Below, piece after piece: positions 1-12,400 of a stretch of 64,000 nt of DNA. The stretch covers positions 5,456,001 through 5,520,000 of the forward strand of contig NZ_CP032382.1 of assembly GCF_003589925.1 (NCBI RefSeq), in the 5' to 3' direction. Numbering within the stretch: the first letter of the stretch is position 1; the number at the start of each line of letters is the position of its first letter. This DNA comes from Chryseolinea soli. Its GTDB lineage: Bacteria > Bacteroidota > Bacteroidia > Cytophagales > Cyclobacteriaceae. Made by a program: the position numbers and the translations under genes. Under the pieces are notes generated by a model. That model saw only the letters and a list, made by a program, of their open reading frames with translations. It was not told the DNA's origin and did not search any database.

Positions 1-2
1 CA

Positions 3-416
3 CAGGAAGACGGGTTCTTCATGGTGGGCACAAGCACCAGCGGTTCCAACAGCAACATTTACATCACCAAGTTCAGCAAGGATCTGACCGCCGCCAAAAA
101 ACTCGATCAGAAGCTACTGTATGGTCAAAAATTGGAAGGCGTCGCCGCAGCGGCCGCCGTGCAGGACGAAGGCTATTTTGTGCTGGCCAACGAGATCCAG
201 GACAACAACAACAGCAACATCTTCCTGGTCCATATCCGCTTTGACGGGTCGGAAGTGTGGAATTCCACCTTTGGCACCGACGATGGAGACGACAAGGCCG
301 GGGCGGTAGCCGCATTGAAAGATGGCCGGGTTGCGGTTTTGGGAACCATGGACCTGGAAACCCAGAAGAAAATGGCCTTGATCATTGTCACCCCGAAGGG
401 CGGCTTTTCGAATTAA
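3..416 (+). CDS. C-terminal part of a propeller-like protein (5' truncated)
   Basis: The reading frame is open from the left edge of the window (first whole codon at 3) to a TAA at 414-416, so the gene starts outside. The visible 137 residues contain two or three degenerate repeats of the kind seen in bacterial beta-propellers: a 'GFFMVGTSTSG' blade, an 'EGYFVLANEIQD' blade and a 'GRVAVLGTMD' blade, each with a following strand ending in 'K' or 'D'. No T9SS sorting domain follows; the protein stops at 'PKGGFSN'. It is probably an exported or periplasmic repeat protein. The ATG at 21 is internal and not a real start. The precise family is not recognised. Confidence 0.7.
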   Translation, partial: QEDGFFMVGTSTSGSNSNIYITKFSKDLTAAKKLDQKLLYGQKLEGVAAAAAVQDEGYFVLANEIQDNNNSNIFLVHIRFDGSEVWNSTFGTDDGDDKAGAVAALKDGRVAVLGTMDLETQKKMALIIVTPKGGFSN

Positions 417-491
417 TGGAAGTAGAAGTATATTAAGTGGTTACATTTTTTGATTTAAAAAAATTAAGTCATATCCTTTATCCAGACCTAA

Positions 492-3400
492 ATGGTTAGA
501 CTTTACAAGTCAGGGCTTCGTTTTCTAACAGTAATAGGGATAGCCTTATTCACGCCCTTCTTGGCGTGGTCACAATGCAATTTCACAAACCTCAATCCGG
601 CTTATTGCACCACTGACGCCGCTTTTACCCTAACCGGCGGCACAACATACTATGGCCCTGGCGTCAGCGGTTCCACGTTTAGTCCTTCGGTGGCCGGTGC
701 AGGAACGCACACGCTATACACGACCAATGGTGCCACGACATCTTATACCGTAAACACAACCAGCAGCTATTACAACCCCGATGCTACCGCAGGCACAACC
801 GTTTCGTTCCCTTCTTTGCCCGGCGACGAAAGCAGCCCCAGCACCTCAATCGGCTTCAATTTTTCATTCTACGGCAATACTTACAGCGCATTGACCATCA
901 ATGCCAACGGTTATCTCATTTTCGGAGCACCGACCAATTCAGGAACGAATCAGACCCTGCCCTCTGCTACCGCGCCCAACAACCTGATCGCTGCAGCCTG
1001 GGACAATCTCGATATTTCCACGGGGGGAACCGTTACAACAGCGTTGGTAGGCACAGCACCCCGGCGCAGGTTTATTGTCAACTTTATCGGCGTGCGACAC
1101 TCCGGCGCGCCGCAGTCGGTGACCGTGCAGGTGCAGCTTCACGAATCGACAAACATCATCGAGTTACACTGCCAGAACATCCAATTCGATGGGGGAGCGG
1201 GGATGACCCAAGGTATTGAAAACTCGGGAGGCACTGCCGCCACGGTGGTGACCGGACGAAACAATACCAACTGGACCACCGCCGCCAGCTACGTAGCATT
1301 TATTCCTTCGTGTACAAGTCAACAATCGGTCGTGATCACCGCGCCGCCCACAGCGTTGGTCCCTACCAACATCACCTCGACCATTTGCAACGGACAAAAA
1401 GCGCAGTTCACCATTCCCGCACAGGCCAACGTCATCTATCAACTGCTGCGCGTCTCCGACAACAGTCCGATGAGTCCGACCTATACATTTACTGCGGGTT
1501 CCAACATCATCGAGAGCAACGCACTCACGACCACTACCGACATAAAGATCCACGCCACCAACACCGCTGCTCCAGGTTGTCAGGCCGACGTCTACAGCTT
1601 TGCGACCATCACGGTTTTGCAACCGGCAGCCATCACCGTGCAGCCGGTGGCCTCACAGACGATTTGCGAAGGAGGTAACGCCAATTTCAGCGTAACCGCT
1701 ACGGGCAGCAGTCTGTCTTATCAATGGCGTAAGAACGGTGTCGACATCCCCAGCGCAACCGCGAATACTTATTCTATAACCGGCGTTGCTGCAGCCGACA
1801 ATGCCACGTATACCGTCGTGGTCAGCAACGGGTGCACACCCGGCATCAATAGCTCGGCCTCTGTTTTGACGGTTCAGGAGAATGCTGAAATAACCTCACC
1901 GCCGGCTAACGTGACCGTATGCGCAGGAGGTCCGGCCACGTTCACCGTAAACCCCGGCGTCACCACGACCCCGAGCTATCAATGGTTCAAGGGAGCGACA
2001 CCCGTCGGTACGAACAGTGCGACCTATACCATACCCTCTACCGTAGTAGGCGATGCAGGAAGTTATAGCGTTCGGGTAAGCGGAGTCTGTGGCACACCCG
2101 TGAACAGCGCGGCAGTGACCTTGACCGTGAACACGGCTCCGGCCATCAGCGCGCAGCCGGTAGCAAGCCAGGCGTTGTGCGAAGGTGTGTCGGCCTCATT
2201 TAGTGTAACGGCAACCGGAACAGCTCCAACCTATCAATGGAAAAAGAATGGCGTTAGCATAGGAGGGGCAACCGCAGCAACGTATACCATTCCGAGTATT
2301 GCTACAGCGGACGGGGCAATATATACCGTAGAAGTATCGGGCACCTGTACGCCGCCTGTGACCAGTACGGGTTCTGTTTTAACCGTACGAGAGTTGCCGG
2401 AAGTGTTAGCTGATCCCGCCAGTCAAACGGTATGTGTAGGCAGCCCTGTGACATTCAGCGTGAACGTTGGAGCAACAACCAACCCCACCTATCAATGGCG
2501 CAAAAACGGTGCGATCATCGTTGGAGCAACCAACCCGACCTACACCATCGCGAGTGTCGCCACCGGCGATGCCGCCAACTATAGCGTGACCGTCAATGGC
2601 ATTTGCGGCACTCCCGTTACCAGCGGCAACGGACTCTTGACCGTAGACACGGCTCCGGCCATCACCGCGCAGCCGGTAGCCAGCCAGGCGCTGTGCGAAG
2701 GGGTGTCTGCATCGTTTAGCGTAACCGCCACCGGAACGGCGCTCACGTATCAATGGAAAAAGAACGGCGTTAACATCGGAGGAGCGACCTCGTCAACCTA
2801 TACCATCCCTAGTATTGTTACGGCAGATGGAGCAACGTACACCGTAATGGTCAGCGGTACGTGTACGCCTCCTGTGACCAGCACGGGTTCTGTTTTGACC
2901 GTGCGAGAGTTGCCGGAGATCCTTGCCGACCCCGCCAGCCAAACGGTATGTGCAGGTAGCCCGGTGACGTTCAGCGTGAACGTTGGAGTAACAACCAATC
3001 CCACCTATCAATGGCGCAAAAACGGTGCGATCATCGTTGGGGCAACCAACCCGACCTACACCATCGCGAGTGTTGTCACCGGCGATGCTGCCAACTATAG
3101 CGTGACCGTCAATGGCATTTGCAGCACTCCCGTGACCAGCGGCAACGGACTGTTGACAGTAGACACGGCCCCGGCCATCAGCGCGCAGCCGGTAGCCAGC
3201 CAGGCGTTGTGCGAAGGGGTGTCTGTATCGTTTAGCGTAACGGCAACGGGAACGGCGCTCACGTATCAATGGAAAAAGAATGGCGTCAATATTGGTGGCG
3301 CGACCTCATCGACCTATACCATCCCCAGCATTGTTACAGCAGATGGAGCCACGTACACCGTAATGGTCAGTGGTACGTGTACGCCTCCCGTGACCAGCAC

Positions 3401-6400
3401 CGGTTCTGTTTTGACTGTGCGAGAGTTGCCGGAGATCCTTGCCGACCCCGCCAGTCAGACCCTATGCGCCGGCAGCCCGGTGACCTTTAGCGTGAATGTT
3501 GGTGCAACGACCACCCCAAGTTATCAATGGCTTAAAAACGGTTCACCCATCGGTGGTGCGACCAACCCAACCTACAGCATTGCGAGTGTTGCCACCGGCG
3601 ACGCAGGCAACTATAGTGTGACCGTCAACGGCATCTGCGGCACTCCGGTGACCAGTGGAAATGCGCTTTTGACCGTGAATACATCACCGGCTATCACCGC
3701 GCAGCCCGTAGCGAGTCAGGCGTTGTGCGAAGGGGTGTCTGCATCGTTTAGTGTAACGGCAACGGGGACGGCGCTTACGTATCAATGGAGAAAGAATGGC
3801 GTCAATATCGGAGGGGCGACGGCATCAACCTATACCATCCCTAGTATTGTTACAGCAGATGGCGCAACGTACACCGTAGTAATCAGTGGTACCTGTACGC
3901 CTCCCGTGACCAGCACGGGTTCTGTTTTGACCGTACGAGAGTTACCGGAAGTGCTTGCTGATCCCGCCAGTCAAACGGTTTGTGCCGGCAGCCCGGTGAC
4001 GTTCACCGTGAACGTTGGCGTAACGACCAGCCCAACCTATCAATGGCTTAAAAACGGTTCGCCGATCGGTGGCGCGACCAATCCAACCTATAGTATCGCG
4101 AGTGTGGCAACAACCGACGCAGGCAACTATAGTGTAACGGTCAATGGTATCTGCGGCACTCCCGTCACGAGCGGCAACGCGGTCTTGACCGTGGACACCG
4201 CTCCGGCCATCACGGCACAGCCCGTCGCCAGTCAGGCATTGTGCGAAGGCGTTCCGGCATCGTTTAGTGTAACAGCCACAGGAACGTCACTTACGTATCA
4301 ATGGAAAAAGAATGGTGTCAACATAGGAGGGGCAACCTCGTCAACGTATACCATCCCTAGTATTGCTACTGCGGACGGAGCCACCTACACGGTTACCATT
4401 AGCGGTACGTGTACACCAGCCGTAACCAGCACAGGTTCTGTTTTAACCGTACGCGAGTTGCCGGAGATCCTTGCCGACCCCGCCAGTCAGACCTTATGCG
4501 CCGGCAGCCCGGTGACGTTCAGCGTGAATGTTGGTGTAACAACAAACCCTACGTATCAATGGCGTAAAAACGGTTCACCCATCGGTGGAGCGACCAACCC
4601 GACGTATAGCATACCTAGTGTAGCGACCACTGATGCAGGCAACTACAGTGTAATCGTCAACGGCATCTGCGGTACTCCTGTCACCAGCGGCAATGCAGTA
4701 TTGACCGTAGACACCGCACCGGCCATCACGGCACAGCCCGTCGCCAGTCAGGCGTTGTGCGAAGGTGTTCCCGCATCGTTTAGTGTAACGGCCACCGGAA
4801 CCGCGCTCACGTATCAATGGAGAAAGAACGGCATCAATATTGGCGGAGCGACGTCATCAACCTATACCATTCCCAGCATTGTTACGGCGGATGGAGCAAC
4901 GTACACCGTAGTCATAAGTGGCACGTGCACACCACCCGTGACCAGTACCGGTTCAGTGTTGACCGTGCGCGAGTTACCTGAGATCCTGGCCGACCCGGTG
5001 AGCCAAACCTTATGCGCGGGCAGCCCGGTGACCTTCAGCGTGAATGTTGGTGTAACGACCAATCCAAGCTATCAGTGGCGTAAAAACGGTTCACCCATCG
5101 GTGGGGCAACCAATCCTACCTACACCATAGCCAGCATTGCGACAACCGATGCCGGCAACTATAGCGTGACCGTCAACGGCATCTGTGGCACTCCGGTCAC
5201 CAGCGGCAATGCAGTATTGACCGTAGACACCGCACCGGCCATCACGGCACAGCCCGTCGCCAGTCAGGCGTTGTGCGAAGGTGTTCCCGCATCGTTTAGT
5301 GTGACGGCCACCGGAACAGCACTAACCTATCAATGGAGAAAGAACGGCGTCAATATTGGCGGAGCGACGTCATCAACCTATACCATCCCCAGCATTGTTA
5401 CAGCGGATGGAGCAACGTATACGGTGATGATTAGTGGTACGTGTACCCCTCCTGTAACCAGCACCGGTTCTGTTTTGACCGTCCGAGAATTGCCCGAGAT
5501 CCTTGCCGATCCGGTGAGCCAAACCTTATGCGCCGGCAGCCCGGTGACGTTCAGTGTGAACGTTGGCGTAACGACCAACCCAACCTATCAGTGGCTTAAA
5601 AACGGTTCACCCATCGGCGGTGCGACCAACCCGACCTACACCATAGCCAGTGTTGCGACCACTGATGCCGGCAACTATAGCGTAACCGTCAACGGCATCT
5701 GTGGCACTCCGGTCACCAGCGGCGATGCCGTATTGACCGTGAACACCGCACCGGCCATCACCGCACAGCCGGTAGCGAGCCAGGCATTGTGTGAGGGTGT
5801 TCCGGCATCCTTTAGTGTAACGGCAACGGGGACAGCACTCACGTATCAATGGAAAAAGAATGGTGTCAATATAGGAGGCGCAACCGCTGCGACCTACACT
5901 ATCCCAAGCCTGGTAACGGCAGATGGAGGTACCTACACGGTCATGATAAGTGGTACGTGTACGCCGACTGTGACCAGCAATGCTTCTGTTTTAACCGTGC
6001 AAGAATTGCCGGAAGTGCTCACCGGTCCCGCCAGCCAAACGGTGTGCGAAGGTTCCCCGGTGACGTTCAGCGTGAACGTTGGCGCGACCACCAACCCGAC
6101 CTATCAGTGGCTTAAAAATGGCTCACCCATCGGTGGTGCGACCAACCCGACTTATAGCATTGCGAATGTCACCACGAGCGATGCGGGCAACTATAGCGTG
6201 ACCGTCAACGGCATCTGTGGTAGCCCGGTCACCAGCGGTACGGCCGCCTTAACGGTGAACACGTCACCCGTGATCACCGCGCAGCCTATCGCAAGCCAGT
6301 CATTGTGCGAAGGTGTTCCGGCTTCTTTTAGCGTAACGGCCACCGGAACGGCACTCACGTATCAGTGGAGAAAGAATGGCGTGAACATTGGAGGGGCAAC

Positions 6401-9400
6401 GTCATCGACCTACACCATCCCGAGCATTGTTACTGCTGATGGCGGCACATACACCGTGGTAATAACCGGTACTTGTACGCCTGCAGTAACCAGCAACGCG
6501 TCCGTTCTGACGATTCGGGAGTTGCCTGAGATCCTGGCCGGCCCTGTCAGCCAAACATTATGTGCCGGTAACCCGGTGACCTTCAGCGTGAATGTTGGTG
6601 TAACGACCAACCCGACCTATCAGTGGCTTAAAAACGGTTCACCGATCGGCGGTGCAACCAACCCAACCTACACGATCGCCAGTGTTGCTACCACTGACGC
6701 CGGCAACTACAGCGTGACCGTCAACGGTATCTGTGGTAGTCCGGTTACTAGTGCCACGGCGACCTTGACGGTGGACACGTCACCCGTCATCACGGTACAG
6801 CCCGTTGCCAGTCAGGCATTGTGCGAAGGTGTTCCGGCTTCGTTTAGTGTAACAGCAACCGGAACCGCGCTCACGTATCAATGGAGAAAAAATGGCGTCA
6901 ACATAGGAGGAGCAACCTCATCGACCTATACGATCCCCAGCCTTGTTACGGCAGACGGCGCGACGTACACGGTCGTAATCAGTGGCACATGTACACCGCC
7001 GGTGACCAGCAATGCATCTGTTCTAACGGTGCAGGAATTGCCCGAAGTGCTGGCGAATCCCGCCAGCCAAACGGTGTGCGAAGGCTCCCCGGTGACCTTC
7101 AGTGTGAACGTTGGTGTCACGACCAACCCAACCTATCAGTGGCTTAAAAACGGTTCGCCTATTGGCGGTGCCACCAACCCTACCTACAGCATCGCCAGCG
7201 TCACCACGAGCGATGCGGGCAACTATAGCGTGACCGTCAATGGCATTTGTGGTAGTCCGGTCACCAGTGGCAATGCCGTTTTGACGGTGAACACTTCCCC
7301 TGTAATCACTGTGCAGCCTGTCGCAACGCAATCATTGTGCGAAGGAGTCCCGGCGTCGTTTAGTGTAACAGCAACCGGAACGGCGCTCACGTATCAGTGG
7401 AAAAAGAACGGGGTCAACATAGGAGGGGCCACGGCCTCTACGTACACGATCCCTGCAATTGCCACTGCCGATGGAGCAACCTACACCGTAGCCGTAACGG
7501 GCACTTGTGTGCCCCCGGTAACCAGCACCGCGTCGGTATTGATCGTTCAAGAGCACCCCGAAATCATTACGGGCCCGGTCGGCAGGACGGTCTGCGAAGG
7601 AAGCCCGGTTACATTCACGGTGGATGCAGGGGTCACCACGTCGCCTACCTACCAGTGGAACAAAGGCGGTTCTCCCATTGGCGGCGCTATTGCATCCACG
7701 TTCACCATACCGGCTGCCGCGTTGACGGATGCTGGTAATTACACGGTAACGGTAAGTGGCATTTGCGCGCCTCCCATCACCAGCGCGATTGCTACCCTGA
7801 ACGTCAATAAAAATCCCAACGCCACCGCGGCCGACGCTGCTATCTGCAGCGGTCAAACCACGAGCATTGCCATCACCAATCCTAACGGGGTTCCCGGAAC
7901 ATCCTTTACCTGGACGGTTCAGAGTGCTACGAATGTGTCCGGCGCTTCGGCCGGAAGCGGCAACCTGATCGGCCAGTTGCTCACGGCGACAGATGGCGTG
8001 AACCCTGGCTATGTAACATACTTGATCCTTCCCACCAGCGGCGCCGGTTGCAACGGAGCAACCTACGCTGTGAACGTTACGGTGAAGCCGGTACCTACCG
8101 TAGCCGCTTCGCCGCAAAGCATTTGCTCGGGTTCCAGCACCAGCGTCCTCATCACCAACCCCAACGGAGTTTCGGGTACAACGTTTAGCTGGACCGTGCT
8201 AACCACGACCAATGTCACCGGGGCAGTGGCCGGCAACGGTTCTACGATCAGCCAGATATTAACGTCGACCAACGGTGTCACACCGGGAAGCGCCACCTAC
8301 CGCATTGTCCCTAGCGCCGCAGGTTGCGACGGAAGCTTTGTCGATGTAACGGTGACGGTGAACCCGAAACCTGTCATCACCAATTCGCCCACGTCGCTGG
8401 TACAAGAAATTTGCAGTGGTACTCCGCTCAACTTTTTGCCGACCTCCACGATTGGAGGAACCACCTTCACCTGGACATCCACCGTTGTGGGTGCGCTGAC
8501 CGGCGTGTCGGCCAGTGGAAACAGCGCGATTACCGATACTCCGATAAACACTTCGAACGCCACGGGATTCATCATCTATGACATCACGCCTGCCTACTCA
8601 GGCTGCAGCGGTACCAAGGTGTCTTACGTGGTGATGGTGAAACCCATACCGAACGTCTTTGCCTCGCCTCAAACCATTTGCTCCGGATCGTCGACCTCCA
8701 TCGCGATCACCAATCCAAACGGGGTTACGGGCACAACATTTACGTGGACCGTATTGTCCAGTACAAATGTTACGGGCGCCGCCGCGGGTTCGGGCAACCT
8801 GATCTCGCAGGTGCTCACCAGCACCGACGGCATCAACACCGGATCGGTCACCTATCGGATTACACCCATGGCCAACGGCTGTCCGGGTACACCATTCGAC
8901 GTCACGGCGACCGTGAAGCCCGTGCCGGTAATGACAAACCCGGTGGCCAGCTTATCGAAACAAATATGCAGCATACAGCCCCTGAGCTTTGTGCCGACGT
9001 CGACCATCGCGGGAACCACCTTTAGCTGGACCGCCACCATCACAGGTCCGATCGACCCGTCGACCGTGACGGCAACCGGCGCAGGCAATATCACCGACGC
9101 CCCGAAAAACACCGGTAATGTCGCCGGTACCGTCATTTACCGGATCGTGCCCAACAACAATGGTTGCGCCGGAACGCCGGTCGATTTTATTGTAACCGTG
9201 AATCCGCTGCCTTCGGCCACCGCGACGGACGTTGTGATCTGCAGTGGCGGAACAGCCGTGATTACCATTACCCCCGCGCCTCAGAATGTGGCGGGAACAA
9301 CTTTCCAATGGACCGCTTCGGCAACGGCCAACGTGACGGGCGCAGTCAACGGCAATGGCTCCGTGATCAGTCAGATGTTAAGCACAACCAATGCTTTGCA

Positions 9401-12400
9401 AGGAACCGTAACGTATACCATCACGCCGTCCGCTAACACGTGTGCCGGCCCTGTTAAAATCGTGACCGCAACGGTCAACCCGGTGGCTACGGTCAGCGCC
9501 GGAACGGATTTTGAAGTTTGTGAGCCGGTCACAATTCCCGTAACCGGAACCTTAGGAGGAAGCGCAACGAGTGGTACCTGGACTATTGTCGGGGGCGGTG
9601 GAACGATCTCTTCTTCGACCGTGAGTGGAACAACCGTGACGGCTACCTATACCGTTGTTGCTGGCGATATCGGAAATAACGTTGTATTGCGATTGACGAC
9701 CAACGATCCGGACGGCCCCGGCGCCACGGGACCTTGCACTACGGTATCGGATGACGTTACCATTGGCGTGCACCGCAAGGCCCGCCTGACGTTACCCCCG
9801 AACTATACTGTTTGTGAACCTGCGATGATCAACCTCACGGGAACGCTGAGCGGAAGTGCCACATCGGGTCTTTGGAGCAGCGTCAGCTCGAACGGAACCT
9901 TATCCGCTACCAGCGTCACCGGAACCACCGTCGCCTCGAACTATAGCGTCGTGCTCGCCGACGTGACCAACACGTTGACTTTCCGCCTTACCACGAATGA
10001 CCCCGATGGCCTCGGACCTTGTTTAGCGGAATCTGCCGACATCAATATTCATGTCAACGAATCAGCGAAGGTCAACGCCGGTGTTGACTTCCCCGTTTGC
10101 GAGGACAAGATCGTGAACCTCGCCGGGTCTTATAGTGGTACCACATCGATGGTGACCTGGAGCGGGGGCAGCGGTGCTTCGCGGTTCTCGAACGTGAATA
10201 GCCCTACGTCAACCTATTCGCTGACACCTGCAGATATCGCTGCCGGTGGCATCACACTGACCCTGACCACCAATGATCCGGATGGTGCCGGTCCTTCAGG
10301 GCCTTGCGGACCATCTTCTGACCAGGTGTTTATCAAGATCAACAAACTGCCGGAGGTTAGCTTTGCAAACCTGAAAGCGCAATACGCCGAAAATAATCCC
10401 ATCGAAGTGTTAGAGGGCTTCCCGAAAACAGGCGGTGTAGGCATCTTCACAGGACCCGGTATCATCGCCGGCACCGACCAGTTCAACCCGGCTAACGCAG
10501 GCTATGGCTTGATCACCATCACCTATACCTTCACAGACGCCAACACCTGCCAGAATTCGTTCTCACGGAACACCATTGTGAACCCCGTGACCACCATCGA
10601 CTTCAGCATCGAGAACCAGACCACAGACGTGAATGGATTGCCGCAGATCTGTGCAGAGTCGGGTTCGCCACGATTGATCGGCTATCCGTCGGTAAACGAT
10701 CCGTCCGCCAAGAGTCCTACGTTTTTCTCCAGCACCATTCCGATGATCCAGAGTCGGATCAGTTCGGTGACCACGGGCTCTACCACAGAGTTTATGCTCA
10801 ATACGGTGGGGCTCCCGGCCGGCAGCTATACCATCGACTACACCTTTACCAATACGCTGAACGCCACCACTACATTGACCAAGTCTTTCACCGTGTTCTC
10901 GGCGCCCGTAGCGGACATCACGATTTCCAGCATCTGTATCGAATCTCAGGTAACGTTTTCCGATAACTCCAGCATCCCCAACAACACTTCCGGGGGCACC
11001 ATCATTTCCTATGAGTGGATCTATGGTGAGGCTGGAAATGGAAACGACGGGGTTACACGCGATCCGGTGTACAAGTATCAAACGCCAGGACTGAAGGCCG
11101 TGACCTTAACGGTGACTACCGATCAGGGATGTTCCAATACAGACGCGCAGGATCTTCGCGTAGGTCCCGTGCCGATCGTGGACTTTACCTCGACAAAATT
11201 CTGTAGCGGACTAGAAACCACCGAGTTCAGAGATGCGACCCAAACCGGTGGCTTCAGTTCCATTGTCCACTACGATTGGGATTTTGGCGACGGCGATGTG
11301 ATCAGCGGTCCAACGGGCGACCCTGTGCCTACCGGAGGAAAGAACTCCGGTACCTATACCGACCCCAACCACCGCTACGACCTCTTTAAAGTCTATGACG
11401 TGCAACTGACCGTGCAAACCAACGACGGCTGTACGAGCGCCAAGAAAAAGAAAATATTTATTCTCGACTATAACATTCCCAGTCCGATCGCAGGCTATAG
11501 CACCGACTTTGCCAACGGTCCCGGTTCATGGGTAGCGGTGACCAGCGGCGCGCAAGCGGCCTCCGACACGAGCTGGATCTTTGGCCCTCCAAACGGTAAC
11601 GTGATCGTTCCCTCATCACCCGGACATAACGCGTGGTGGACCGGTAAAAACAATCAAACGGCCACCGACAACAGTACCTATTTCAACAATGAGAACTCGC
11701 AGGTGATTGGCCCTTGCCTCAACTTGGAGAAACTGAAACGCCCGATGATCTCTCTCAACTATTGGGTCGATACCCAAGAAGGTTTTGACGGTGCCGTGGT
11801 ACAATACAGCGTCGATGGCGGAAACTCGTGGGAAACCGTGGGCAATGCGGATGGCTATGGCATTGAATGGTACAACAAGCGTGACGTTTCCAGCGAACCC
11901 GGCGGACAAGATAACTTTGCCTGGTCGCAGTCCGATGACACAAAACAATGGCGCAATGCCCGCTTCAATCTCGACAAGATCCCGTTGGACAAACGGTCGC
12001 TGGTTGTTTTCCGCATAGCCTTTGCCAGCAACGACGACAACCCTGGTAGCAGTGACCATGCCGTGTTTAATGGATTTGCTTTCGACGAGATCTACATCGG
12101 AGAGAAGACCCGGAACGTGCTGGTCGAACATTTCACAAACGACAACTATGGCCCGGCCAACGTGGCGGATCAAACACTGCAGGATCTGTATGACGCGGAG
12201 ATGGCCGAAAGAGATTCTTCCGACTTTATTCTCGTGCAATATCACATGTCCTCACCGGTGTTTGACCAATTGAACAAAGACAACCCGGGCGATCAGCAGG
12301 CACGTGCTCGCTTCTATGGCGTATCTCAACCGCCGACCACCATTATGGATGGTATCCAGGGACAATACTTCAACACCTACTTCACCGGCGGCTACGATAA

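Noticed and set aside
1620..7806. Possible CRISPR or satellite DNA because of regular repeats
   Set aside because: The period is 516 bp, wholly in frame, and encodes Ig domains; there are no short repeats with unique spacers.
7332..8117. 261-codon minus-strand frame inside the giant gene
   Set aside because: Shadow of the repetitive Ig/PKD coding sequence; similar shadows recur at each repeat unit.
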